A DNA stretch of 64,000 nucleotides, taken from Streptomyces griseoluteus. GTDB taxonomy: Bacteria > Actinomycetota > Actinomycetes > Streptomycetales > Streptomycetaceae. The stretch covers positions 372,001 to 436,000 of the forward strand of contig NZ_SRRU01000004.1 of assembly GCF_004784465.1 (NCBI RefSeq), in the 5' to 3' direction. Below are positions 45,468 through 53,433 of this stretch, piece by piece (position 1 is the stretch's first letter; the number at the start of each line of letters is the position of its first letter). Position numbers and translations under genes: made by a program. The notes under the pieces are model-generated. The model ran no database searches. It worked only from the letters and a program-made list of their open reading frames with translations, and was not told where the DNA came from.

Positions 45468-45737
45468 ATGGACAAAGCTGACGAAGCTGTGGAGATGCCC
45501 GACTGGGAGAAGCGGTTCCGTGCGCCGAGGGTCTCGCTGCCGGACTGGGCCGAGGACGCGCCCGACCGCTCGCTGTTCGTGTCGAACGCGACCGGCACGT
45601 ACGAGCTGTACGCGTGGGATCGCGCGAGCGGTGCGCAGCGGCAGGCGACGGACCGGCCGAACGGCACGACGGACGGCGTGCTCTCGCCGGACGGCGAGTG
45701 GATCTGGTGGTTCGATGACAAGGATGGGGGCTATTAG
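45468..45737 (+). pseudogene. Native 5' stub of the S9 peptidase gene
   Basis: Begins with ATG at 45468 and runs 89 residues before a stop. Its residues from MPDWEKRFRAPRVSL to WIWWFDD match residues 7-82 of the intact S9 peptidase at 53545 at all but about seven positions, then diverge (KDGGY, stop) exactly after the 20-bp core at 45696. It is what remains of the host gene upstream of the integrated element. It keeps its own start region (TAGGGGGCATG). It is not a working peptidase: the propeller beyond blade one and the hydrolase domain are absent. Confidence 0.9.
45696..45715. other. Left attachment core (attL)
   Basis: Seen: GAGTGGATCTGGTGGTTCGA, identical to 53764-53783. Flanking bases differ on both sides (C vs T before, T vs C after), so the crossover lies inside these 20 bases, within the codons for EWIWWF. 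Confidence 0.85.
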
Positions 45738-45990
45738 AGGTGAAGAGATTCTGATCATGCGCCGGATCGTATGGTCACCTTCTGACAGTCGGGAGGACTG
45801 TGGGGGTGGCCTATGACCCCTTGAGTCTGATAGCAGGGGCCGCGGAGTCTTAGCAGCTCGGATTCTGCCACGGTTTCAGGGTCGACGAGACCCCCGGCGG
45901 AACTCGCTAGCGGAGGAGGAATCCGCAGGTCAGCGGCAGTGTGAGCGTTCTGCAGAGCGCCCGCCGGCGCTGCACAGGAATGAGAGGCGC

Positions 45991-46383
45991 TCAGGCCGCA
46001 GCGTCGCCGGGGTCCTCATCCTCGCCCTCATCTTCCGAGGAGCCGCCTCGCTCGTAACCCGACACGTCGATCTCGCGGCCGTCAGCGAGCCGTCTCTTGT
46101 GCGGGGAGACGGTGTGCCTGCCGGGGGAGTTTCGTGGCTCGCTCTCCTTCGCAGGCTCGGCAGCCGACTCGGTGTCCTCGGCGGCTCCGGTGCCCTCGGG
46201 CGCGTTCTGCTCCACGGCGTTCCTAGCAACCGCGACGGCCACGGTCAGGGCCACGGCGCCGACTGCGACGACTGCGCCGCCCACGGCAAGGATCTTCGGC
46301 TTGCGTGTCTCGTACCAGCCCTTCGCCTTCTCCCGGAAGGGTGTGGGCTCGCCGCCCTCGGGCGTGGAGTCAGTCACGCGCAC
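45991..46383 (-). CDS. Small single-pass membrane protein of the element
   Basis: A 130-residue protein: a short cytoplasmic part (TPFREKAKGWYETRKPK), one hydrophobic helix (ILAVGGAVVAVGAVALTVAVAVA), then an acidic, Ser/Glu-rich external tail ending in SSEDEGEDEDPGDAAA. No family recognised. The GTG at 46383 or 46377 may be the start. It is the leftmost gene of the integrated element, about 275 bases from attL. Confidence 0.55.
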   Translation of the reverse strand: MRVTDSTPEGGEPTPFREKAKGWYETRKPKILAVGGAVVAVGAVALTVAVAVARNAVEQNAPEGTGAAEDTESAAEPAKESEPRNSPGRHTVSPHKRRLADGREIDVSGYERGGSSEDEGEDEDPGDAAA

Positions 46384-46624
46384 ACATTTACCGGACGGAT
46401 CCCTCGCCTGTCAGGCGATTGCCCGACATCGCCTATCCAGTTCTCCAACCCTCGCCGCTGCCTGAAGTACGTCTTCGCGCCTTCCTGAAGGGGGCGGCCT
46501 GCGGCCGCCACAACCGCTTGCCGTCTTCCCTATGTCGCCCCTCCGGGGCGCACTATCGGGTACCGCGCGAAGTGGGTGTGCCTACGAGCTACCGCAGCTC
46601 AAGCCCCTCAACTCCGTGACCGGT

Positions 46625-47016
46625 GGTTCTGTATCGCGACCCCTGAAGACGCCGACCTCGAACTTGGGATCTAACGGCGGCGCTCGCCCGCCTGCTGAGC
46701 GTCGAGCTGGTGGGCAGGCCCGACCCTCGATTGATGAGGCGTGTTACCTCCTCCCGTACTCGGAAGCGATCCTCGAAGGCCGCGAGCCCGAATCCGCGCT
46801 GACCGGCCCCCGCTCCCCCGCCTACCGAGGCGCGCCGCAAGGGCGGACCCCGCGTGACTGCCGAGTGGGTCGAGTGGCTCATGGGCCTCCCCCCTCGGCT
46901 GGGTCACCGCAGTGCCCGGCCTGACGCGCGGGCAACAGCTTCAGATCCTCGGGAACGGCGTGGTGCCCCAGCAGGCCCGGACCGCGTTCGAGGCCCTCCT
47001 CGACCTGGAGGTCTAG
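46625..47016 (+). pseudogene. C5-cytosine methyltransferase C-terminal remnant (two frameshifts)
   Basis: Read in three frames, the sequence gives successive blocks of a Dcm-type protein: PLKTPTSNLGSNGG...RRAGGQ, then TAEWVEWLMGLP, then GWVTAVPGLTRGQQLQILGNGVVPQQARTAFEALLDLEV and stop at 47014-47016. The last block is the target-recognition end and motif X (GNxVxP...A) of phage C5-methyltransferases. The shifts lie near 46850 and within CCTC around 46893-46896. The catalytic N-terminal part (PCQ motif) is missing, so no activity is possible. Confidence 0.7.
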
Positions 47017-47330
47017 TGCCGAACTGGGCTGGCTCAGACCGGCGCGACAGGTTGCCGGCGGATTGGCCGCGCATCCGACTTCGTGTCCTGCGTCGAGACG
47101 GGAACCGCTGCACTCACCGCAACCAGTATGGCGAGCGGTGCGAGGAACTCGCTACCGACGTTGACCACATCGTGCCTGGTGATGACCATCGAGAGTTCAA
47201 CCTTCGATCACTCTGCGGGTTTCATCAGCAGGCCAAGTCTTCTCGCGAGGGAGCCCTCGCTCTGACCGCGAAGCGGCGTCGCATCAACCAGTGGTTCAAG
47301 CCGACCGAGACTCATCCCGGCTATATCTAG
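47016..47330 (+). CDS. HNH endonuclease
   Basis: A 104-residue phage-type HNH nuclease. DRLPADWPRIRLRVLRRDGNRCTHRNQYGERCEELATDVDHIVPGDDHREFNLRSLCGFHQQAKSSREG contains the two Cys pairs and the His-Asn-His residues (VDHI, EFNL, CGFH). In phages such enzymes sit next to the terminase and help DNA packaging or maturation. The GTG at 47016 overlaps the methyltransferase stop (TAGTG), a coupling that survived the decay upstream. It appears intact. Confidence 0.82.
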   Translation: MPNWAGSDRRDRLPADWPRIRLRVLRRDGNRCTHRNQYGERCEELATDVDHIVPGDDHREFNLRSLCGFHQQAKSSREGALALTAKRRRINQWFKPTETHPGYI

Positions 47331-47436
47331 TTCGCGGGTAGGGCTGCTGGGCAGATTAAGCACCCAGCAGCCCGCAACTCCGGGATCGCCTATACCCCCG
47401 AAGCGCAACCAAACACGTGTCCTGCGAGGCGTATTA

Positions 47437-47916
47437 CTACTTCTGCTGCCTCAAACCGGATCGCTGGCTCGGGAGACTCGGTTTACTCGTCCTGTATACC
47501 CAACTACCTGCGGTACCTGCGGCAGCGTATAGGAACGACTGAGCCTCTTGCGGGATGTGGAGAGCTCCCCCGAACACGCAACCTACGAAGACAAGTAGGG
47601 AAACTCCAGCAGCGGTGAAAAATCTCCAATATTCCATACGGTTGTCATGCCGGGCGCGCATGCGGTCCATCTCATCGGCTGATCCGTCAAGGCGCTGGAA
47701 TTTTTCACCCTCGCGAGTGCGTACATAGTGATCATCACCTCCTCCATTGATGACCTCCGGGCGCCAGTTCGGCCGGCGGTCATCTGTCCAGACAATAGGT
47801 TCGCCACCCCTAGTGGTACTACTCCGTCCCAACTCTTCCGGCGAGGGCAAAATGACCTTGGCCTCGACTGGCTCCGGCACTAGTGAGTTGGGGTTGGTTC
47901 GGCCGTCGGTACTCAT
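47437..47916 (-). CDS. Two-helix membrane protein of the element
   Basis: A 159-residue protein of no recognised family. The first ~90 residues are polar (MSTDGRTNPNSLVPEPVEAK, then EFMDRMRARHDNRME-like helix), followed by two hydrophobic helices (WRFFTAAGVSLLVFVGCVFGGAL and EAQSFLYAAAGTAGSWVYR) and a short basic tail. Two closely spaced helices in a phage element raise the thought of a holin or a small effector, but nothing decides this. It is transcribed away from the terminase genes, with ~125 bases between the divergent starts. Confidence 0.6.
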   Translation of the reverse strand: MSTDGRTNPNSLVPEPVEAKVILPSPEELGRSSTTRGGEPIVWTDDRRPNWRPEVINGGGDDHYVRTREGEKFQRLDGSADEMDRMRARHDNRMEYWRFFTAAGVSLLVFVGCVFGGALHIPQEAQSFLYAAAGTAGSWVYRTSKPSLPSQRSGLRQQK

Positions 47917-48043
47917 GCGAGTAATCCTTCCGTTAGGAAAATCCTCCTAGTGATCGTCTTCGCTTGTGGGCGCCAAGTGGCGCCCCGTGGCGCCGACTTG
48001 CTCAGGATAGGTCCGCGCGGTGGCGAAAGGGAGGTCTTCCGAC

Positions 48044-48492
48044 GTGCCTGGCCCTGTACCGAACCGCGAGGCTGATCCCGCCCGCCCGCCCGCCCGCCCG
48101 CCCGCGCGAGCGAGCGCAAGGGCAACGACGTTCAGCCAGTCACGCGAGGCGTCGCCCGCCCCGCGGAGGCGCCGAACGCGGATCGCGACTGGCATCCGAT
48201 CGCCAAGCGTCTGTGGGACTCGCTCAAGCAGAGTGGGCAGGCCGACTTCTACCAGCAGTCCGACTGGGCTCTCGCCTACTCGCTGTGCGAAGACCTCTCG
48301 TACTACAAGAAGTCGGGGAAGCGGTCGGGCCAGATGCTCCAGACCATCTACAGCGCCTTCGAGCGGCTGCTCGTCGCCGAGGGCGACCGGCGTCGTGTGC
48401 GTATCGAGCTGCACGAGCCTGAGCCCGAGGAGCAGTCGGCGGCTGTCCTCGCCATCGCGGACTACAAGAAGGATCTCGGACTCGCCGAGTAA
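48044..48492 (+). pseudogene. Phage terminase small subunit, frame broken in a (CCCG)7 repeat
   Basis: The GTG at 48044 (with GGGAGG upstream) gives MPGPVPNREADPAR, the common start of actinophage small terminases. After the CCCG repeat the coding sequence continues in another frame: SERKGNDVQPVTRGVARPAEA, DWHPIAKRLWDSLKQSGQADFYQQSDWALAYSLCEDL, GQMLQTIYSAFERLLVAEGDRRRVRIEL, ending GLAE at 48492. The start-to-body distance is off by 2 modulo 3; five or eight CCCG copies would restore a single frame. As read, no full-length protein is made without slippage. A perfect hairpin follows the stop. Confidence 0.75.
48077..48104. repeat. (CCCG)7 tandem tetranucleotide tract
   Basis: Seen: seven uninterrupted copies of CCCG. 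It lies in the 5' part of the terminase small-subunit gene, between codons of the two frames. Tetranucleotide tracts are prone to slipped-strand copy-number change. Confidence 0.95.
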
Positions 48493-48819
48493 GCCGGGGT
48501 CGGCTCGCGCCGACCCCGACTCCCTTACTTCTGGTGTTGCCTACGGCTCTCGCGCCGCAGGTGCGTGAAACGCAGAACCTCGTTCGCAACGCGAGCGAGG
48601 TAGTAGATCACTTGAATCCACGTCTCGACGTCATCACCCATCACTTCACCCCGAGTTGATCTGACGCCCCCTTGAGGGGGAGTACAGACACTCAACCGCT
48701 GGAAGCGGCCCCGCCCGGAGCCAGTAGGCGGGGAGCGTTGTTGGAGACTCCTTCAGACATCAAAACGCCGGGTGCGCCCCTTCGGTTCCGTTATTGCCCT
48801 TGGGGGCTGAGCCGCCTTG
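48493..48819. other. Gene-free stretch between terminase remnants
   Basis: About 325 bases without a supported gene apart from the terminator at 48495-48518. In intact actinophages a small gene often sits here; a short direct remnant could not be identified. Confidence 0.35.
48495..48518 (+). terminator. Hairpin after terminase small subunit
   Basis: Seen: CGGGGTCGGC (48495-48504), loop TCGC, exact complement GCCGACCCCG (48509-48518), starting 3 bases after the stop codon. Confidence 0.8.
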
Positions 48820-49053
48820 ATGAAGGCTCTCCCGGTCCTCAGTGAGGAAGAGATCGACGCGCTCGATCCGAGCTTCCTCGGCCCCACGGGGCTGAGCGAG
48901 CCTGACGGCTCGTGGAAGCTGCCGGCGCACACGCTCGGGTGGCAGATCGCCGGATGGTGCGCCGAGTACCTGAACGGCGAAGGGTCGGCGAAGGTGCCCC
49001 TCCGCGTCGTGGCGTCTCGCCTGGATCGTGGGCCAAAGGTGCACTGTGCGTAG
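48820..49053 (+). pseudogene. Phage terminase large subunit, N-terminal stump
   Basis: A 77-residue open frame: LSEEEIDALDPSFLGPTGLSEPDGSWKLPAHTLGWQIAGWCAEYLNGEGSA, which is the family-typical start of actinophage large terminases (PDGSWKLPxHTLGWxxxxWxxEYL). It then runs out of similarity and stops. The Walker A/B ATPase and nuclease domains are missing, so packaging function is gone. The break lies just before the PD-(D/E)XK nuclease gene, suggesting that the region between was replaced by a deletion or by insertion of that gene. Confidence 0.7.
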
Positions 49054-49146
49054 AAGAGACCGGCATGCCCCCTCGCCCGATACACTCTGATGGGCTATCA
49101 GGAAGACGGCAGTGCGGCCGTTGGGGCGTCTGAAGGTAGGCGAGCC

Positions 49147-50088
49147 GTGACAGATGTGCAGTCGGGCGTGACAGCGAAGCGGATCCACGCTGATGCCTAC
49201 GGGGCGCTGATCGAGGCGCTGACTACGATCTACTGGAACAAGGTCCCCTTCGAACAGGATCTTCGGCGTCGGCTCCGGGAGCATCCTGAGCTTCTAGCTC
49301 GCCTCGACTTCACGTTGACGAAGCGCGAGACGTCGGCCCAACTCGTCGAGATGCTGGTTGCTGAGGAGCAGAGGTACTGCGAGCTGGCTATCGAGATGAT
49401 GACTGACATATCGCGCATCGACACGTTTCCGAACCTTGCCAAGCAGGTGGATGCCGAAGATCTGCTGCCGCAGGCGCGCGAGGCCGTGGCTCACCTGGCG
49501 AAGTGGGTCGGCCGCCATGCCGAGATTGCCGAGGAGCGCGAGAAGTTCTCTGCCGAGCTGGCTGCTCACCGTGACCAGGTGGCGAAGACCCGCGGCTTCG
49601 CAGAGGTGAGGGATGAGCTGCGACAGGACTTCCTGCGTCTCACCACGATGGCTGACCGGCAGCGCGCAGGGATCGAGTTCGAGGGCTTCCTTCACCGGCT
49701 CTTCACGCTGTTCGACCTTGAGCCGACGCTGGCCTACAACCTCAGCGGCGAGCAGATCGACGGATCGATCTACCACGACACCAACCACTACATCGTCGAG
49801 GCGAAGTGGCTGGCTGGCACCGTCGAGGCTAAGCACCTCCGCGACTTTGATGGGAAGGTCCGGTTCAAGGGCAAGAACGCCCTGGGTCTGTTCGTGAGCG
49901 TCAACGGGTTCTCAGAGGGAGGGAAGGACCTGTTCCGGCAGTCCACCTCGTTCATCACGATGGACGGCGGCGATCTGTTCTCCGTCCTCGAAGGCCGCAT
50001 TCGCCTGGACGAATTGATCGCCCGCAAGCTGGAGCACGCCAATCGCACGGGGGACTGCTACTTCCCGGCGACGCAGATGCACCTCTAG
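49147..50088 (+). CDS. Stand-alone PD-(D/E)XK restriction-type nuclease
   Basis: A 313-residue protein. The first ~185 residues are mainly helical and charged (VTAKRIHADAYGALIEALTTIYWNKVPFEQDLRRRL, a long EEREKFSAELAAHRDQVAK coiled-coil-like helix). The C-terminal part is a restriction-endonuclease fold: GIEFEGFLHRLFTLFDLEP gives the helix, D205 in QIDGSI and E218-A219-K220 in IVEAKW form the D-ExK site. It looks intact, unlike its neighbours. No methyltransferase accompanies it, so Mrr-like or abortive-type action is plausible. The GTG at 49147 has AAGGTAGG upstream. Confidence 0.75.
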   Translation: MTDVQSGVTAKRIHADAYGALIEALTTIYWNKVPFEQDLRRRLREHPELLARLDFTLTKRETSAQLVEMLVAEEQRYCELAIEMMTDISRIDTFPNLAKQVDAEDLLPQAREAVAHLAKWVGRHAEIAEEREKFSAELAAHRDQVAKTRGFAEVRDELRQDFLRLTTMADRQRAGIEFEGFLHRLFTLFDLEPTLAYNLSGEQIDGSIYHDTNHYIVEAKWLAGTVEAKHLRDFDGKVRFKGKNALGLFVSVNGFSEGGKDLFRQSTSFITMDGGDLFSVLEGRIRLDELIARKLEHANRTGDCYFPATQMHL

Positions 50089-50106
50089 TTCCTGTCTCAA
50101 GTTGGA

Positions 50107-50147
50107 GGATGCGTCCTCCCTGCGCTGAGACTAGAAAGGACGCATCC
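50107..50147. terminator. Bidirectional terminator between nuclease and HNH pseudogene
   Basis: Seen: GGATGCGTCC (50107-50116) and exact complement GGACGCATCC (50138-50147), 19 bases after the nuclease stop and 8 bases before the convergent pseudogene end. Confidence 0.75.
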
Positions 50148-50154
50148 GGCCGTG

Positions 50155-50675
50155 TCAGCTGTTTGTCTCGTCCGAAGATTCGAAGAAACGCAGCCACAGC
50201 GCAGTGTGCGGCAGGCTGGTCGTCCTTCCCGGTGCGTTCAGCCGTGCCGCTCTGTCGAACCGTCGATGACACGGCCTGCACATGCGGAGGTAGTGACAGA
50301 TGTCAGGGGTGTAAGCCATTCCGTTCTCGTACCGCTGGCCGGGATCGGCGTTGGAGTACGCCCACTCCGCTGCAGTGCTACCGCAGATCCAGCACGGTCC
50401 GGCTGAGGCCTTACCCATCAGACGCGCGATCCGCTGATGCGTTCCTCCGTAGGTAGTGGGGTCTCCCTGCGGAGGTCGAGGGTGCCGCTTCCGGCTGCCG
50501 CACGTCTGTGCCCTACCGCTGGTCAGGTTGTATCGGTCTACCTCCTTGACCGTGCCGCATCGCATTGGACGCGCACGCGGTCGGCACGCAGGATCTCAAG
50601 GACTTCGAGCCGGCCGAACTTGTCGCCCTTCTGGAGGCGGCGGCGGTCGGGTCGGATGGGGTTGGTCTTGCTCAA
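50155..50675 (-). pseudogene. HNH/zinc-binding phage protein with 1-nt frameshift
   Basis: The upstream frame (TTG at 50675) gives SKTNPIRPDRRRLQKGDKFGRLEVLEILRADRVRVQCD; the downstream frame resumes CGTVKEVDRYNLTSGRAQTCGS and goes on to GPCWICGSTAAEWAYSNADPGQRYENG, HYLRMCRPCHRRFD. Together they form a protein of ~173 residues typical of actinophage HNH-like proteins with two zinc-binding parts. One T appears to be missing near 50565 (GAT-GCGGC where GATTGCGGC is expected). Could also be a sequencing error. Confidence 0.65.
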
Positions 50676-51008
50676 TTCGCTGTTGACTCCCTGCTTGTAG
50701 GGGTTTGAAGAGAAGCGAGCCGCGTCAGCGGCGAGCCCATGACGATCAGCGGCTAAGCAGCGGTGAGGGGCTTTCAGATTGGCGGCCCCCCTCGGGGCCG
50801 CACCTGGCCTGGACGTCTTGCCCTTGCGGCTTTCCAGGAAGCCGCAGAAGAGGGGCATCAGGTACCTGCTTGCTCGAACTCTTTCTCGCCGCTGAGGCCC
50901 CCGACAGGGGGGCTAACTAGATAGAGAGGAAGCGAACGTCTGTGCAGGTCAGGTGTGGTTTAGGTAAGCGCCACACGTGTACTGGGTACGCGCTGGGCGT
51001 GTACTTCT
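50676..51008. other. Gene-free stretch inside the element
   Basis: About 330 bases with no supported gene; it contains the upstream region of the HNH pseudogene and low-similarity open frames with no recognisable domain. Confidence 0.35.
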
Positions 51009-51365
51009 TTACCGACGGTTCGGGTGCGCACGGCAGGCGACGGACGCGCCCTTCTCCTTCTGGAACATGTGACGGGGAAGGACGAGGCAAGCTGCCTTCG
51101 ACGGGGACGCGACTAGGTCGAGCTTCTTGGCGCGCTGAACGGCACCGTTGACACTCTGTTTGCTCAGGGGCTTGGCGTCTTCTGAAGCGAGCGTGGCGGC
51201 CAGTTGGCCTGCTTGGAAGCTCGCGTGTCCTTGGCGGTCGGCCCAACCGATGGCAGCGAAGTGAACACGGTAGTGAAGGACGTGTCGGGGGTCCCGTGTC
51301 ATGCGCCGGAACTCGCGCTGAGAAACAGCTCCCCATGTGCTGCCTGCGCCGAAACTGATGGCCAC
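51009..51365 (-). CDS. Phage-type DNA-binding/HTH protein
   Basis: A 118-residue basic protein: MAISFGAGSTWGAVSQREFRRMTRDPRHVLHYRVHFAAIGWADRQGHASFQAGQLAATLASEDAKPLSKQSVNGAVQRAKKLDLV. The LSKQSVNGAVQRAKKLDLV block is a winged-helix-like recognition region and AACLVLPRHMFQKE a conserved end. I recall this pattern from Streptomyces prophages; it may regulate or start replication of the element. It is the first gene upstream of the integrase on the same strand, with ~330 bases between. No methyl or nuclease motif is seen. Confidence 0.65.
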   Translation of the reverse strand: MAISFGAGSTWGAVSQREFRRMTRDPRHVLHYRVHFAAIGWADRQGHASFQAGQLAATLASEDAKPLSKQSVNGAVQRAKKLDLVASPSKAACLVLPRHMFQKEKGASVACRAHPNRR

Positions 51366-51693
51366 GCTTGGTGGCTCCTTCCCTGTGCGGCGCAGCGTGC
51401 GCCAGTGACCCCCGCCGGGCGGCGGGACATGTGTCTCCTTCTCTTCGCGGGGGTGGACCGGCCAGGGCTGGCGGTCTCTTCACAGGTGGGCGCCCAGGGC
51501 TTCCGGCCTTGAACTCGGTCTCATGCAATCGGAGGGACGGCGGCGACCTATCACGCATCGTACAAGCCCGGTCCATCCGCTTCGGGGGAAGGGCAGACCA
51601 TAGACCACGGTGGGCCCCCTGGGGCGTGAACAGCCCCCGACCCAGGGAAGTCCCAGGCCGGGGGCTGCAAGGGCGTTCAGTGAGCGTCTGCGG
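51366..51693. other. Gene-free stretch upstream of the HTH gene, carrying the integrase terminator
   Basis: About 330 bases between the HTH protein start and the integrase stop. The only structure seen is the hairpin at 51631-51667; the rest should contain the promoter of the gene at 51009. Confidence 0.35.
51631..51667 (-). terminator. Terminator of the integrase gene
   Basis: Seen: CAGCCCCCG (51631-51639) and exact complement CGGGGGCTG (51659-51667), with further pairing inside the loop, 27 bases beyond the integrase stop on the minus strand. Confidence 0.75.
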
Positions 51694-53433
51694 TCACGCT
51701 GCGCGCAACGTGGAGACGAAGACCGATGCCGCCTCGGGGAAGGTCTCCACGGTCTTGGCTCTCACCTTCCGCAGTGTCTCGGGGAGTTCGGCCGTGCCGT
51801 ATGTCTCGGCGATGGTCGCTCGCTGCTCCGCGTCCATCAGGGCAATCGGGTCCATCCAGTGGGCCGGGACGTTCCAGCCCGTCTCTCCCCAGTCGGAGAG
51901 TTCGGCCCCGTCGACTCCACCGGCAATGGCGAACTCCTTCAGGTTGCCGAAGTGGACGACGGCCCCGCGCTTCACCGCCGGCATCGGGTCCCTCCACACG
52001 ATGACCCTGACGTTCCGCTCGCTCAGGAACTCGCGCCGGTCCTGGGTTCCCATCGCCTTCCACTTGTCGGCCCATGTCCGGCCCGTGGGCTGGAAGACGA
52101 CGGTGCGAGGGCGGATGGGGTGCGCTTCGAGTTCGGCGATCTTCTTCGTGAGGTTTTCCAGCGTGCGCCAGTACGACTGCTCCTTGGCCTCGGTGTCGTA
52201 CTTCCCTTCCGCGTAGTCGCTCTCCAGTTTGTTCAGCCGCTGGCGCTTCTGTTCCAGCTCTGCCGTGTGGTCTTCACCTGGGTCCACCAACTTGACCATT
52301 TCCGGGGCGTGGCCGATGGCGCCGATGAGCGCTTCGGTGAAGACGGCTTCGAGTTCGGACTCGCCGACCGTGGCCACGGCGGAACAGGCGACAGAGCGGT
52401 TTCGAGAGGTGCACCGGTAGTCGCGGTACGTCTTGGTCTCGCCGTTCTTCAGGGTCTTCGTCGTGTGGTGGCAGACCATGCGGCTACCGCAACTCCCGCA
52501 GATGGCAATGCCCGTGAGCAGACAGGCGGTGTCACGACGCCGGACCTTCTTCAGGCGGGTGCGTGCGGCGAGCGCCTTGTTGGCGGCCTCCCACTGGCCG
52601 AGCTTCAGGATCGGCTCGTCTGCGATGACGCTCGGCTCCCCCTCCTCGGTCTCCCAGATCTCCCCGTTGTACGTCTGGTAGCCGACGCAGACGGGGTTCT
52701 GGATGACGCGCGCGATGGTGGCGGCCTTCCACGGGATGCCCTTCACCGGCTTGCCCGCGAGCGAGCGGAGATGGTCGGACCACGTCATGATGCCGCGCCG
52801 GTTGAAGTCCTCGGCGATCGTGTACGTGGAGTCGCCGTCACGGACGCGCTTGGCGATCTCCCGGAGCAGTTCCGCGTACACGGGATCAGGCGTCAGAATT
52901 CGGTGCTCGTCCTCCGAATCGATGGAGAGGTACCCGAAAGGCTGCGGGCCGCCCGTGAAGCGGCCCAGTTCCCGCAGGGTGCGCATGCCGCTCGCGACGT
53001 TCTTGCGGATCTTCCGGTGCTCCTCCTCGGCGAGGACGGACAGCACCTTCGCGACCGCGCTTCCACCGGCTGCCTGGGTGTTCAGGCTGCCGTCGACGGT
53101 GACGATGTGCTTGTTGTTCTCCTCCACCCAGTCGAGCAGTTCGGAGAAGTACCGCACCTTGCGAGAGATGCGGTCGATGCGGGGGAACGCCAGTACGTCC
53201 CACTCCTCCAAGCGGTCGGTCAGCCATGGTCGGAGCTGTTCCCGCTGAAAGGGATTTGTCGTGCCGGACGTGTTGGTGTCGAGTGCCCATCCGACTATGA
53301 GGCGCCCCTGCCCCGGTGTGTCGGCCCAGTACTGGAGGTCGCGCCTCTGGGCGCCGATGGAGAGAGAGTTCTCGTCTTCCGTGCGGGTCACCGACTGTCG
53401 GCCGCAGCCCACCACTCGAACGTTTGTTTGCAT
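51694..53433 (-). CDS. int: Large serine recombinase (integrase)
   Basis: A 579-residue phage-type serine integrase. The N-terminal resolvase domain has the catalytic Ser S14 in GRQSVTR and the DVLAFPRIDRISRKVRY block; the recombinase domain (IPWKAATIARVIQNPVCVGYQTYNGEIW) follows; the zinc ribbon has CGSCGSRMVCHH and RCTSRNRSVAC; a coiled coil (KRQRLNKLESDYAEGKYDTEAKEQSYWRTLENLTKKIAELEAH) follows it. The frame appears intact. It is next to attR and divergent from the restored peptidase gene, the usual location beside the attachment site. It should catalyse integration into the peptidase gene; excision would need a directionality factor not identified here. Confidence 0.93.
   Translation of the reverse strand: MQTNVRVVGCGRQSVTRTEDENSLSIGAQRRDLQYWADTPGQGRLIVGWALDTNTSGTTNPFQREQLRPWLTDRLEEWDVLAFPRIDRISRKVRYFSELLDWVEENNKHIVTVDGSLNTQAAGGSAVAKVLSVLAEEEHRKIRKNVASGMRTLRELGRFTGGPQPFGYLSIDSEDEHRILTPDPVYAELLREIAKRVRDGDSTYTIAEDFNRRGIMTWSDHLRSLAGKPVKGIPWKAATIARVIQNPVCVGYQTYNGEIWETEEGEPSVIADEPILKLGQWEAANKALAARTRLKKVRRRDTACLLTGIAICGSCGSRMVCHHTTKTLKNGETKTYRDYRCTSRNRSVACSAVATVGESELEAVFTEALIGAIGHAPEMVKLVDPGEDHTAELEQKRQRLNKLESDYAEGKYDTEAKEQSYWRTLENLTKKIAELEAHPIRPRTVVFQPTGRTWADKWKAMGTQDRREFLSERNVRVIVWRDPMPAVKRGAVVHFGNLKEFAIAGGVDGAELSDWGETGWNVPAHWMDPIALMDAEQRATIAETYGTAELPETLRKVRAKTVETFPEAASVFVSTLRAA

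Noticed and set aside
45468..45737. Considered as an independent small gene
   Set aside because: It is nearly identical in protein to the start of the S9 peptidase and ends right after the attachment core, so it is an interrupted gene.
48020..48568. Ser/Arg/Pro-rich open frame over the terminase small-subunit region
   Set aside because: It is the out-of-phase shadow; the terminase-like residues appear only in the other frame.
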